64,000 bases of DNA from Thunnus maccoyii. Lineage: Eukaryota > Chordata > Actinopteri > Scombriformes > Scombridae. Shown here one piece after another: positions 1 through 47,540 of the stretch. Made by a program: the position numbers and the translations under genes. The notes beneath the pieces were generated by a model. That model saw only the letters and a list, made by a program, of their open reading frames with translations, ran no database searches and was not told the origin of the DNA. How positions within the stretch are numbered: the stretch's first letter is position 1; every line of letters starts with the position of its first letter. The stretch covers positions 9,859,501 through 9,923,500 of the forward strand of contig NC_056555.1 of assembly GCF_910596095.1 (NCBI RefSeq), written 5' to 3'.

Positions 1-187
1 GAGTATGACTCAAACACTTGCTACTCAGCAAAGCACATTAACAGCAATATTACAGGATGAGGACAGACACAAGTCATCTATTAAACATGTAGTTAAATAG
101 AAGTCTCGATGTCTTGTTTTGGGGGGTTTAATAACGGTATTAAGCTCCATGAGGGGAGCTGTAAACCGATGGAGAAGGAGGCTTTTA

Positions 188-17420
<17,233 letters not shown>

Positions 17421-17520
17421 CTTTCCTCAGACATCACCCGCTGCATGGTGGGAACGTATTGGGGGGACGTCCCCCAAGGTACGTCGCATGTGACGCAGCA
17501 GTTTTTCAGCCAATCATGAG
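17421..17520 (-). promoter_or_regulatory. usp15: usp15 5' leader / proximal promoter with GACGTC palindrome
   Basis: Just upstream of the usp15 start codon lies a near-perfect palindrome at 17459-17477 (ttggggggacgtcccccaa) centred on a GACGTC core. TGACG occurs nearby at 17491. CRE/ATF-like sites of this kind are common in CpG-rich promoters of housekeeping genes. No TATA box is visible. The transcription start was not determined. Confidence 0.35.
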
Positions 17521-17749
17521 CTCCCAGACGGTGCAGCAGAAGCGTGACACCCAGCGGTAAAATTATTCTAGAAAAAAAAATGGTCCAAAACTGCTCCATC
17601 ATTGTAGCTGCACAGTCTTCTTGAAGTGACACCCCTATAATTAAAAAAAAACAAGTGTCATCACTAAACCACCTCTTTGTCCAGTCAAGGAGTCATGTGA
17701 CCTTAAACACACTTACTGGATGTGTTACATATTAAGCAGTGTCACATTT

Positions 17750-18444
17750 TATAAAAGATGATAATAATAATTATAAACTTTTCTATTAACTATTAACTAA
17801 CTATTTCTATAGCACATTACAAAACCAGCGTTACAAGGTGCGTCACAAAATACGATGCCTTAAAACAAGGTGCAAGATAGCAAACATAGAAATAAAACAA
17901 AAATTTTAAAAGATCATACACAGAAAATGCAATAAAAAGAAGTGGTCAAACATAGAGAGATAAAAAAAAACAACAAAATATACTAAAAAAAAACAATGTT
18001 AAAAAAACATTTGAGCAGACACTACAAAAAATATTATACAAATAGCAGTCTGTGCAGGTGGGTTTTTAAAAGCTTTTTAAACTGAGGCACTGACTCAGTT
18101 GATCTGATTCTGTGGGTGAGTTTCTTCCACAGTGTTGGAGCTAAAACAGTAAAAGCATGATCCCCCTTTGTTTTCAGCCTGGAGCATGGTACGATTAACA
18201 GCATTTGGTCCTCTGATCTGAGGGGTCTCGGTGCAGAATACAAGGTTAAGAGTTCTGCAATGTAAGGTGGAGCAAGACCATGTAAGGATTTAAAAGTAAT
18301 CAATAGAATCTTAAATTGAATTCTGTAACAGAAGGGGAGCCGGTGTATTTCGGCTAGGACTGGAGTGATGTCATCTGTCAGTGGGCCGAGTCTGAGAGGA
18401 CTTTCTTTTTGCTGTAACTGATATGAACTAATTTCCCTTGTCAA
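17750..18444 (-). pseudogene. 5'-truncated L2/CR1-type LINE: reverse transcriptase C-terminus
   Basis: The minus-strand frame 18034-18444 (136 codons) contains LITFKSLHGLAPPYIAELLT and SRLKTKGDHAFTVLAPTLWK, followed by an FKKLLKTHLHRL-type ending. These match the conserved C-terminal end of the ORF2 protein of fish L2/Rex-type LINEs. The catalytic reverse-transcriptase core and the endonuclease are missing. AT-rich DNA to its left probably includes the element's 3' UTR; that boundary is approximate. The frame is open, but it is a fragment and not a host gene. Confidence 0.8.
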
Positions 18445-19728
18445 AATGTATACATTCTCTATTGTTGAGTTTAACAGTGAAAGAGTGAAATGTATCTTTT
18501 CATGATGTTTTCTGAGGACAACTTGAAATGCTGAATTTTAAGTGGCCCTAAACCTTTGAAAAACAGTTTCAGAGGCAAAAAGCTTGGGTTTCATTATAGA
18601 CCATGGCTTAAATTTAAGGACTTATATTTAAGAAAGCATAGTGTCACTAAGATCACATATTTCTACCTTAGAAATATAGCACAAGTCAGATCAGATTTTT
18701 TTTAATATTAGAGGGAAGCTGCTGCAAAGTTAATATGGGAATATTAATGAAAATTAATGATAAATTTTTGAAAATTACATCTGCAAAAAAAGCAAAGATG
18801 ATTATGAACACACAAAGCCACAATCAATAAGTTAAAATAATAAAATTTCAATTACGCAGTAGGGAAATGGTTCAAGACAACATTTATTTTGCATGTTTAT
18901 TTAAAAACATACTTACACATTTCTTTGTACAGACATTATGTTACAGTACAAAATATGAAACTAAATTGTATATATCATGTTAGTTTTATCTATAACTATT
19001 TGCAGTGCTACAGTATTATAATGTTCACTGACATTCTACAGTAAATTTTCATTACATTCCTTTATTCATGTTTCCATTGAAAATAATACATTTTATTGCA
19101 ATTCCTGTAAATACAAAAGGAAAATTTCCCCAATCAGTTATGATAATACAATAATATGATACAAATATAGCTTAGTCGCCATGTAGAGATGTCAGATATA
19201 TAAAGAGACTCCAAGAAGTCGTTGTATCCACAGGTACTATTACTGATTTATTTGTCTTAGTGTTATATCTGTAAAAAAAAAAAAAATCCCTCACTATCCA
19301 AACTAAAATATTTTATTTAAAGAGTTTTAGGGAACCTGCATGTCTGTATCCAGAATTAACATAGTTCATTTGAATTAAATAAAAATGCCATTATCTTTTA
19401 TTGTAAAATTTTATGAAACACTTTATGAAAACAGGGGCTGACTTATAAATGTCTGCAGACTTTTAGTTTATGTACATAATCTGTGAGCAAAACAACATTC
19501 CAAATTATTAATACACTTCAGTTTGAAAAGAGTAAAGGATTTTTGTCCCTGAAAATGTCCTTATAGTACTTTCTAAAATGTCTAACTAATCCAGTAGGCG
19601 ACAAACTATATTTTTTCCATTCTATAAATGTACAGGCGCTGCCAAACTCAACACACTTTCCCTGCAGTGATCTCTGTGATGGAGCCAAAACCCATGTGTC
19701 TTTCAAATAAACATCACCCACTGGGGCC
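18445..19728. other. AT-rich intergenic DNA and slc6a13 3' UTR
   Basis: No coding potential is seen. The part nearest 19728 must be the slc6a13 3' UTR, since that gene's stop codon is at 19729-19731. Several minus-strand AATAAA hexamers (tttatt on the + strand) occur between 18890 and 19310, so the polyadenylation site cannot be fixed from sequence alone. Confidence 0.5.
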
Positions 19729-22700
19729 TCATAAGTTGGAGTCCCTCTCTGAGACAGGAAAGTAGCCATTTTTATTCATGGTGGCATCTCCCCCAGGAGC
19801 AAAGATGGCCAGTAACTTCTCCTGCTCCCTCTTGGTTTTGGGTAAGTCATCAGACGGTGTGATGAGCAGCTGGATGCGCTGTAGAAAGACAAAGCAGTTC
19901 AAACAGGCTGAAGTCTTATGTGTGCTTTATTTCTTCTCCTCTGATTTAGATTTTTAAAATGAATGAGTTTCATATGCTGTTGAGTGTGGTGACCTTACCT
20001 CTCTGAGTGTCCCCTGCGTGGTGCTGATCTTGTACACCATCCAAAGGGGAATGCAGACCATGGAGGAGAGGGCGAGCAGCCAGCCAATGACATAGCCCCA
20101 CCAGGGATACACATACTCATTATTGTATTTTAGAGGAGTGTATTTGATGAGGGAGAAGGCAAAAGTACCCTGGAGACAAATATTAAAATTAGAAAAATAA
20201 TACATTCTTTCAATTTCAACTAACAAAATGGCTGCATACTTAGAAGAGAGGAGATCATATGAGAATAAAGGAAGAGAGGAGGCCTCCTCTCAGTTGCTGT
20301 TTGTCATCTTTGGAAAGCTATGATACTAGTTAATTAGTTTGTTGATATACTCACAATGCACGTGGCTGGGGTGAAGAACAACCAACAGTACTTGATGTAA
20401 GGTCCTGGGCGGTAGCCAATCATGTCCTCGATGTTATCATAAAAGCGGTCTGCACCTGGAAACACAGTAAAGACATTTGTTTTCATGCAGCGCATTTAAA
20501 ATCATAGCTGAATAGGAATGTCTGCCAGTAATTAGGTCAAACACTGTATGTTAAAAAGTACAGTCAATAAGACTGTACGGGAAATGCATTTCTCTATCAT
20601 CACACAGGAATAATAGTCTTTTATGTCTGAGGGCAGCTTACCATAGACCCATGCAATGCAGACAGTCTCAAAGATGGCCATGAAGAGAAGACACATGCCA
20701 CTAGCCGCGTAGTAATCAAAGAGCTGGAAGACGTACATGCCGCCCTACAAAGAAAGAGATACAAAGACTTATCTATTTGTTTTCAGACCAAAGATGTTGA
20801 AGGAAAGGTTCACAACTTTTCAAGTCTGTCCTAAAACAACAGTCAGGTGCCCAAATGAAAACTGAGAGAAAAACCTGTTTCAATGTTCACATATAGGCAC
20901 CTCAATATTGTTTTAACACAGACTTGAAAAATTGTGAACTTATCCTTTAACAATGATTGTAATACTCTATAGAATTAAACAGCAATTTAGATAAAGTTGA
21001 TTTTGTGCTCTTCATATTGAAACATCTCCAAGCCACACAAAAAACAAAGAAAATGGCTAAAACAGAATTATAAAGAGGAGATAAACTGAAAGCCCTTTTT
21101 TTTACATGAACATCTTACAAGAGCATCAGTGGCGAGGTGTCACATTGTTATTTCAAATAACAATTTTTATGACTTGGACTTGACTTGATGTTTAGTGACT
21201 TCATGTTTCGTACACAGTCAAAATGTCTCAGTTGTTGCTAGACTAATTGTAACTCAGCTACTGTACATATTATTTCTTTTTTGATGAGTTTTCAGTTTCA
21301 CACCTTGTTGCCTTATTGACTTTTTGTGTTTTCTATCCCAAAGTAGAACAGTAAACATGTATCGCAGCCTCTAGATTGCATATTACACATAATAGGAATG
21401 TTTGGATAAATCTGAAGCATCTCTTGTCAATATTTAATCATATACAAATCCCATGTGGTTCTTATACATAGTTTGTAAAAGAAACTTGAAACACTGAAGC
21501 CCAGAACTTGAGACTTCAGACTTGATTAGATTGGAAGCGTTGTGTGACGCCTGAGACTTACCTGAGACGTGTTGCACAAAACCTTTGACTTGCTTGTACT
21601 TACAAAATGATGACTTGTTGACACCTCTGCAGAGCATTCATGCTTCCAGCTGTGCAGAGGTGAAAACATGTCAACTATAATGGACTCTTGAGCAGAACAA
21701 AGCATCCAGGCATGGTTTACCCCTTAACAACCATCAGGTGTAGCAACCCCCCCCCCCCAGCAACAGACTGATTTGGAGTTTCAGTGTGAAACAAATTTCT
21801 TTAATCTGGATTTGAGATATTCAGTGATTATCTAAATGCTGTTTTTAAGGCATTTTCACCCTAAGAACATATCAGTAAATGTGCTTGCAGATGTTTGTCT
21901 GTGTGCATGCATCTACGGTTTGTGTCTATAGTCTGCATCTGTGTGTGTGTGGCCTCAGAGAGTGACCCCCTACCTCCATTAGCATGATGAGACCCATAAA
22001 GAAGGAGAAGAGGACCACACCCAAGAGGAAGAGCTCCCTGCGGTTTTTGCGGCGGAACACAGCGGGGTACATGTCGACTATCGCCGTCACAAGGCTCTCT
22101 ACGCACACAAACTGATCAGGAGGAGGGCAGAGAGGGGTGGAGAAAGAAGGGAGGTAAACACAGAGAAACAGAGTCAAATCACACAGTTTGTTCAGTAATC
22201 CTTATCATTACGGAAAACGGAAAGCTCTCACAGCATCATTCATTAACTGAAAGTGGTGCCTACCTGACTGTCAAGCCCCAGAAAAACAATCATGATGAAG
22301 AAGAGGGAGGCCCACAGAGGAGAGAAAGGCATCATGCTCACAGCACGGGGGTAAGCTATGAAGGCTAGACCAGGACCTGCAGAGCCAAGGCAGAAAATGT
22401 TAATGAAATAAATGAATATCGACTTTAAATATATGATCTGACTATTACTGATCTATTGCTGTCGCTTTTCCTTTGAGCCTTGATGCAAGCCTCACCAGAT
22501 TCTGCAACTTCTGAGATGGGAACATTCTGTTCATAAGACATGAAACCCAGAATGGAGAAGATCGCAAAGCCTGCCACAAAACTGGTGCCACTGTTCAGAA
22601 AGCACAGCGACAGGCAATCTCTGCAACAGACAGCAGATTTGAATTTTAGTGGAACAAATATGACATTGGAGACAAGATTAGAAAATTAAAGGGGGAACTC

Positions 22701-25700
22701 CACCAATTACTACTGAATATGTGGAAAAAAGTTTTTACTATCCATTTGTGAGTCCAACATTGTTACAGGAGCGTAATGCTAAATCTGTGAAGTACGACTG
22801 AGGAAACTATGTTTTGAGCCTTTGATTGACAAACCTAACTTAAACCATCTATATATTGCTTTGGAAAGGAAGTCCTGTTAATATAAATATTGAATCAAGT
22901 GTGCATGTAGATATTGTGTTGTTAACATACTTGTAGCAGTTATTGTTGTATTTGTTGTAGCTGCCCAGAGCAGTCAGTGACCCTAAACAGATGGCGTAGG
23001 AGAAGAAGATTTGGGTGCCAGCATCCATCCACACCTAACAAACAAAAAGGAAGCAATCAACGTATAATAGGCCATGCTAAATCATGAAGCCAGCATAACA
23101 GTGCACACTCACTTAGGTTGATGTATATGGACAAACGTGTCATGCAGTGTTTATATAATCCAGAGGAATTCACGTGCAGAGAATGCTTGCAATCGTTAAC
23201 TATTGCAGTGACCTAACAGTAAGCTGTAAATGTCTTGTTTGTCTCAACACTGATTAACAAACCAAGCTTCCACAAATGTAGAGATTGTGACAGTTAGCTA
23301 AATCGGATGTTTCTGGTGACAAGTCATTTTAAAACTTTGACAAAACCTCTGTTTTGTCTTATCCTCCCAGAAGGGAGAAGCCTGGTTAGCTGATTGTCTG
23401 CAGCTCAGCCCTGGTAGAGCTCATATTTACAGTCCCAGTGGTGTCCTGGCCCTGCATTTGACCCCTGCGGTCCCTGCCTCTTTCATGGAGAGCAGATGGA
23501 CCCAGCAGAAACTAGGCTCCCCAGCAGAGAACCATGGGACATCTGCACCTGGTGCGCCCTCGCCCATGGGGATCAGAACACCAAAAGGCCCTCATTGGGA
23601 ATTTATGAAAGGGTGAGAGATGTTTTTGTGGGAACTACCTCATGCCAGATACATATAGTAGACATTAATCAATAGATTTTCTGTATCTCTGCTTTAATTT
23701 GAAGGTGTTTGCGTGACATCATGGTACCTGTGGGTCCGCCAGTCGTCCCAGGTCAGGGTAAAGGTAAAACTGGATGCCGATCCCGGCGCCAGGCAGGGTG
23801 AGCCCTCTGATCAGCAGCACAATCAGCATCACATATGGGAAGGTCGCAGTGAAGTAGACCACCTACATTGACACACGCATGCCGTGATGTCAAATATGCA
23901 ACAAAAAAAAAAGATAAATACCAGATGTCATCCTGAATGATAGCACCCGAGAGTTCAACATCAGTCAACCTTTGGCCAAACAAATAAATAAAATGGGTCT
24001 CCTGGTATTTTCACTGGGTGCAGATCAGAGGTGCTGATCAGGACAAGACCCTGAACCCCTCCCCCCTTCCACCCACCTTTCCTGTAGATTTCACCCCCTT
24101 CCAGATGCAGAAGTAGCACATGACCCATGCGATGAACAGACACAGGGCCAGGTCCCAGTTCAGAGAGCCCATGTGGTCAATGCCTGGGGAAATCCTCAGC
24201 GCTCTTCTCCTGCAGAGACAAACACAGAGGTGAGACATCTTTTTCTCTATGTCACATGGGTAACATATCATCAGGTCTGAGAACTCACTCCCAGAACTCC
24301 ATGACAGGAGAGGTAATGTTTAGGTGGATTGATTGGTTGACAGAGTTGTTCCTCCTCTCAAACTCCACACAGTTTGCTGTGGGAAAAAAATGCAGAAATT
24401 CTTAGAACTGAGCAGTCATTTTGATAATTTCTTGTCCCATTTAAAAGAAAAACATGCTCTTGTTACCTGTGTTCCATGTGTTGTTGCAGGAGGACCAGGC
24501 CAGGTCCCAGGAGAAAGAGAAAGACAGGTAGAAAATCCCCCAGGCCAGAACGATGATGTAGTAGAAGTTAAGCAGAGTCACTATCACCTGGGTGCCGTAG
24601 CCAAGACCTGCAGAATATGACACAGGCGACATCAACAATGACCCTGTTAAAAATAATCTGAAACGTTTATTAGGATGTTGAATAATTAGTTGTAGTTTTA
24701 TCATCCAAGGATAATTTCACTTGTGTAAAACTAAGCAAATTTCCCTCCAAAAGTAGGCTACTGAGGGATGAACATGATTCAGCACTCATCATTTGCCTGT
24801 CGTTGCTTTGCTAGGATCCCACATTGGTTTTGGCCTAAGGTGATACACCTGTCCTCCTTACCTTCAAACAAGGGACTGATTTTCCTCCAGCAGGTAATGC
24901 CTCCCTGACTGGTGTACTGACCCAGGGCAGTCTCCAGGAAGAAGACAGGGACACCACAGGCGAACAGGAAGATGAGATACGGGATGAGGAATGCACCTTG
25001 AGTTGAGAGAGGACAGAGGACTCAGGATTAGAGATGACTTTTGATTTCGGTCAGTGTGACTTTGTTTGCAAGGTCACAGCAAAAGACTGAAAACGGTCAA
25101 CCATCTTTGTCCAGGTGTCACTCGTATAGATACATTTATACATTGAGTATTAACCCTCTATACCTATTTAATCCTCATCAGGAGCCTATCCAAGTATACA
25201 CTTGGTAACAGGTCTTCAATCTACTGCAGGTCTAATGCATAGACAGAGAAATATATTCACTCTCACACCTGTTTAGAGTTTTCAATCCCACAAGTACATG
25301 GGGTCATGACTGAGGTCAACACTGGGCCTCTTGCAGTGCTGGAAATGTTGACCCCGAACACTCTGCAGCACCAAAAGTTAATAATAAATCTGCTTAAATA
25401 CGGATAAATGAACCAAAAGCCCACATTGAGTCCCCTGTGTATGGTGTAACCTGCAGAAAAAAGATGCAACACTTAAGGAAACTGTTAATCCTGATGTGTT
25501 TGAAGCCTTTTGTTAGAACTACAGAAGATAAATCTACTATAAGATGTTGCTTCAGGGAGTTTTTTTTAATTTCGTGTGAACCTTCTCACTCCATATATCT
25601 CTTCTCTCCTCTAACTTGCACTTTCATTCTTGGATTACTTATTAGTTATTATGAAACATGCTTTCTGTCTCTAAATTGATGCTGCTACTGTTTGATCCAG

Positions 25701-27075
25701 ATCGCCTTTGAATAATGTTTAATTTCAGCCAGATCAACCCTGTTTGAACAATCTTAAAATACAAAAGTAAACCATATAAAATTTAAGAAGTATGCAAGGT
25801 CAAGAAAAGGTTATGTATTATTTCACATACAAGAATTAAAAATATTACTGTCTATGTGAAGAAATATGTGCCTGAATCGGTCTGAAACTGTATTAATGAA
25901 TGAAAATTAGGTTTCTTTAATGCTCTTTCATTTCAGACGAGTTACACCGCCACTCTCTTTTAGCTTTTGTGTTGACGTCCCGTCGGGTGGCCGAGGATGT
26001 TTGGCGTGCTCAGATTTCCGCCTCTCAGCGGGGACAGCTGCTATGAGCAAGGAGCAACAACAGCTGTCTGACCCCGCTCAGCCCTGAGTCCTGACCCTGC
26101 CACCCCATGGAGGGAGAGAGAGAGAGAGAACCGTCCCATTTACCAGCTACACAAGCATGTTTCCGCACGACACTGTGTGCAGAATCAAATGGGGGGGGGG
26201 ACATTCTTTAGGGTCAGATTAATTAAGACTTTGTTTTTCCTGTTTTTCCTGATCTCAGGTGCTCTGTGAGGCCCTTCTTGCATGTGATGTAAGGCTTCCT
26301 GTCAGCTGTCATTAATCTCCTATTTATCAAGTAAATGTAAAAAAAAACAACTTGTAGATAGATCTGTGGAGAATGTGCACTGTGGGAAATATCAAATAGT
26401 AAAAGTTCAAGCACAAACTTGGCACACAAGTACCAGTAAAACTCTGCAGTGCTTCTGTTACTGCAGATGAAAGGAACCTACATTTATTCCTTGACCCCTC
26501 CATCCAATTCCCCCACTCACCTCCCCCGTTCTTGTAGCAGAGGTAAGGGAAGCGCCACATGTTGCCCAGGCCGATGATAGAGCCGGCAACAGACAGGACA
26601 AACTCTATCTTGTTGCTCCACTGGCCCCGCTCCTCCATCTTTTCCTCCGAGGGGGGCAGCAGGCCCTTGGATGGGCTGGTGCCATTAGGGAGGCCTGCTT
26701 TGGCAGCATCTCCTAAAATCAAACGAGAGAAAAGTGGACAATTTCCATTAGCCTTGAGGTTCATTTCAGTCCTGGACTGAAACTGTTCTCAGTTCCCTCA
26801 ATAACAGTCAACATGCAATTGAGTAAGACACTGTGCATCACTAAGATCTGAATGTGTACAACTTAATCAATATGAAGCAGGGCATTAAAGGAAAAAGAGC
26901 AATAATGTGATTTTTGTCATCTTTTACTAACAAGAGATTTACCAGTCAAGACAAAACAGATTGATTAATTTTGATCTCTGTATACAAAGTTCCATGCAAC
27001 TTCTATACATTTTAAATAAAAAAACAATCTCTAAACAATCTAAATTACAGTGGAAAACTTTGTCTTACCTTTCAT
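19729..27075 (-). CDS. slc6a13: SLC6 Na+/Cl- coupled GABA/betaine/taurine-type transporter, closest to slc6a13 (15 exons, 611 aa)
   Basis: This is a plasma-membrane symporter with 12 membrane segments that imports GABA or related osmolytes with Na+ and Cl- (family knowledge). Exons 5'->3' are 27069-27075, 26521-26712, 24862-24996, 24467-24607, 24289-24376, 24077-24209, 23728-23862, 22931-23034, 22496-22620, 22264-22376, 21974-22111, 20642-20744, 20355-20455, 19999-20169 and 19729-19878. All are phase-consistent and total 1836 nt. Motifs include [18 protein letters not shown] in TM1, [30 protein letters not shown] in TM6, and [15 protein letters not shown] in TM8. The second external loop has a Cys pair (SSCNNTW...ANC) and N-glycosylation sequons NNS, NQS and NIT. 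The C-terminus ends DSNL, which fits a class I PDZ ligand as in BGT1. Adjacency to kdm5a matches human SLC6A13-KDM5A. slc6a12 cannot be excluded. Residue 47 is an unusual Ser. Confidence 0.88.
20801..20946. mobile_element. Short TTAA-type MITE, 146 bp
   Basis: Its left end aaaggttcacaacttttcaa and right end ttgaaaaattgtgaacttat are inverted repeats, matching the ends of the larger element at 49363-49999. The right flank is TTAA; the left flank is TTGA, a one-base decayed copy. It lies in an slc6a13 intron and has no coding capacity. Confidence 0.6.
24997..26520 (-). other. slc6a13 intron 2 (1.5 kb), no exon seen
   Basis: This intron separates the TM1 exon from the next coding exon. It includes a somewhat GC-rich block near 25960-26130 and a short (GA)n run at about 26117-26130. 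Nothing recognisable as an RNA gene or transposon is visible. Confidence 0.55.
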
Positions 27076-28890
27076 TGCAGTGTCACTTGCTCTGCTGTGT
27101 ACAACTTGTCTCACACCTGAGGTTGTCGCTGGGGATTTCTCTGCAAACGTTCAAGTTTTAGTATTTAAAGTGACTGGACTGAGGGGCGGGGGTTAGTAAT
27201 GCTAAACTTAGGGCCAGCCTCCGCTTTCTTTCCCTTCATCTGCCCCTTTCAGAGCAAAGTACATCACCTACAGGCAACACAGACCAGAATAGGATGACAC
27301 TGGACCAGTCAGTCAGGAAACCACCTCCGCTATAGAAACTGTATAATAAAGTATATCACCTTAAGGAAAATTCTGCTCTCAGTTTTCTTTTTTTGCAATC
27401 AATTACCCATTTTTTTTTATTTAAGTTCTATTAGATGGAAGGAGCAGATCCACATATTTTGTACACATGATGTATGAAAGACTGATGAGAGAAAATTTAT
27501 AAAGAAATTGTGAATTTCTGCAATGTTATAGTGGAGATGGGTCCGGCTTGTTTGTACTGACAGATCTTCCATTATGTGGTCACATAAACAATTCATGCTT
27601 ATGTCTGATAAAAGAGACACAGCAGAATGTATGGAATGAAAGAGGAAGCAATAAACAGTGTTTGTGTGTGTGTGTGTGTGTGTGTGTTCAATCATTAAGT
27701 GCATGAGCCAGGAGAGTCGACACAGGCGGCGGGTGGTGAAGATGGAATGGCATGCGATAACGAGGAAGGCGTTATGTAATCGATCATGTATCATTACAGT
27801 TGATGCCCTGCAGCCCACTGTGACCGCATGTTCCTCGCTCTCCCTCCCAGTCAGTGCAGTGACAAGAGGTGAGACACTCAGATGGAGGCGAAAGCAGCTG
27901 AGGTCAGTTCACACCGGATTTGACTTGGCTGAGTTAGGAGTAGACATCCACACAGCCCCCACCAGCCCCCACCCACATTCCTTTCTGCAACAGAAATGTG
28001 TTTTTCAGGTATTCTGATTAAAATCCTACAAAACTGTTGCAAAAAATTGCTGAAATTAAAAGCACCATGTTAGAAAATTCATATCAAGGATGTCAAGATG
28101 AAAAACCTGATAGTGTATGGAAGATAAAAAGGGGCATCTGTTTATTTTTTTTGCATAAAATGGAGAGGTTTTCCTGATTGTTAGTGAGGAGAAAAAACAA
28201 AACACATGTAACTGGGAATTCAAAATGCAAGTTGTCATACTGGAGACCCGCAACTTGCTACCGCATGTCTCCTCTAATGGAGCTAATAAGTAACACGGGA
28301 AATGTGAAACATAACTAAGCAACTTGAAAACAATCATCCTCTCAATAACATGGTCATTTCAATTCATGGTTTCCCTTTTCTTCTAAGAATCCAAACTTGA
28401 ACTGGTTTTCTTGTGTGAGGACACAAAAAGTTCATTTTGCTCATTTTTGTTTCATTACCTCTGAAAGAAAACAAAAAACAAAGTGGACCATTTTTAATTC
28501 TTAACAACAGATAATTCAATTCTTAAAAAAAGAAAAAAATTGAAAAAAGTGCCTTAAATTATGGCAAAATGCAGTGTTTCAAATACAAGACTCAGAATCA
28601 GAAAAGAAACCATCACATAACCATCAATCATTTGACTAGGAATAGTTTATTAAAGGTGAGAAAACAAAAAAAAGCCACAATCCATTTGTTTAATTGCTTA
28701 AAAGCTATGTACATTATAAATAATTGCACTACATTACAACCATTTGTTTTTCCTAGTCTTGAGTCCTACATATTGAGATGTTACTGTCTGAAGGGCCGGG
28801 CAGTGGGGGAGCGGTTCAGGACGACCAGTAAAACGCGACTGGGATCATATTTGTTTGAATACAACAGCTGGGGTAAGTGCGTGTTTGTCT
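27076..28890. other. Intergenic region between slc6a13 5' end and kdm5a 3' end
   Basis: The part next to 27075 must contain the slc6a13 5' UTR and promoter; no TATA box is obvious. A (GT)n microsatellite lies at about 27660-27687. No reading frame with coding character was recognised. Confidence 0.6.
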
Positions 28891-28912
28891 GACTGTTAAG
28901 TGGACTGATGAC

Positions 28913-28918
28913 TTTATT
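28913..28918 (-). terminator. kdm5a: Likely kdm5a polyadenylation signal
   Basis: AATAAA on the minus strand lies about 390 nt downstream of the kdm5a stop codon (29304-29306), in a context reading aataataaagtcatc. A second hexamer occurs at about 28647. Which one is used was not determined. Confidence 0.5.
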
Positions 28919-29303
28919 ATTGTAAAGAGGAGGTTTTGGGAAGTAGCTGGTGGATGTTTCTGGAGCTAAAACTCTTGCGCGCTGTCGGCCTTCTCGACAC
29001 ATCTCAGCGCTCGGATCCCTCGCACGGAGAGGAGAGAAGAGGACATCAGTTTGTTTTAGTCTGTGAAGGCAGGACTTTGCTCTTCCTCTCCGTCTTTTTT
29101 CCTTGTGCTCTATAATCCAGGCCGTTACAGAAATGCCCCTGCTGAGCTTATTCATAAAGGGCTTTTCTTTCCCTCGGTTAGATGCCGGACAGTCTTACAG
29201 GTTGAGAGGTTGAAACGCTATCCTGGATACTGGATTTTGTGTTATGCACATTGTGTGAGGTACGGTATTCAAACTCAGTCTTAAGCCTCCTTTTTTTTTA
29301 GCG

Positions 29304-46553
<17,250 letters not shown>

Positions 46554-47540
46554 GTTGGAGTGGTGAATAAATAGTCTTTAAAAAAATTGGTTTTGTTTTT
46601 AACACAGAGTTGAGGCTCAACAGTCCATGATTATTTCCAGTTATTTTCTTCTTGGGGAACTTCCTCCGTGTCCATCATGATGCTTCAAATCAGCTATATC
46701 ACAATCCACTTTAATGACAGGACATGGATGCATAAAGACAAAACAACCGAGCTGCGGGTGATTTTCATCCGCTCACAGGCCGGGCCAGGGCCGGGGAGAG
46801 TCTTCACCACCACTCCCCTACCTGGGACGGAGGGCAGGGTCAGTCCAAAACGCCATCAGTCCTCACAGACGAGAAGCTTCACACACAAAAATCAACTCTG
46901 CAGCGAAGATTTGAGCAAAAGGACGGGTCACAGACAGAATTTGAAAAGAAGTTTTGTGGATACAAAACAAAAAACAACCCAGCTTTGCAATGTTTGCTGC
47001 GATATTATGTTACGCAAGCTAACGTAGCTACGTCTGTGTACCTGGGTAGTGCATGATTTCTTCGTGATGATGCATTTTCCAACAAAGTTATCCACGGCTG
47101 GCTACGTCTTATGGCTGGCTAGTAATCCGGTCTTTGTGTCCACTTCTTCGAGTACCTGGCAGCTAAGTACCAGCCAAGCAGGACCACAACAAGGGGGCTA
47201 AGTAGTAGCAGGCGAACATTGTTGACTGACGCTTTCACTCAGTGCAGCAACCCCCCATTCATTGAAGCATTTGAAGCGATGGAAAACTAGCGTAGGGCTA
47301 ATTTGGTTAGCTGAAATAAGCTTAGCTGCTGCAGCTCGTTGCGCAGCTAACATTGACGTTAGCTGAAAAAGTCGGTTGAGAAGGACTGTCCGCCATGGCT
47401 TGATTAAGTTGATTGGATTACAAAGGAAAAAAAGCTACAATCCTTTCGTTTAGTTTTACCGGGTGTCACTTTACGTATAATTTAACGTCGTCTGTAGCTA
47501 TGGTAGCCGCATTAGCCAACGTGCTAGCTATAACTAGCTG
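46554..47540 (-). promoter_or_regulatory. kdm5a: kdm5a upstream region: 5' UTR and promoter
   Basis: The region directly upstream of the kdm5a start codon must hold its 5' UTR and promoter. A GC-rich block lies at about 46775-46800. No TATA box is obvious. Neither the transcription start nor any additional non-coding exon can be fixed from the sequence. Confidence 0.4.

Noticed and set aside
18034-18444. 136-codon minus-strand frame considered as a host gene
   Set aside because: It matches the C-terminus of L2/CR1-type LINE reverse transcriptase and lacks the catalytic core.
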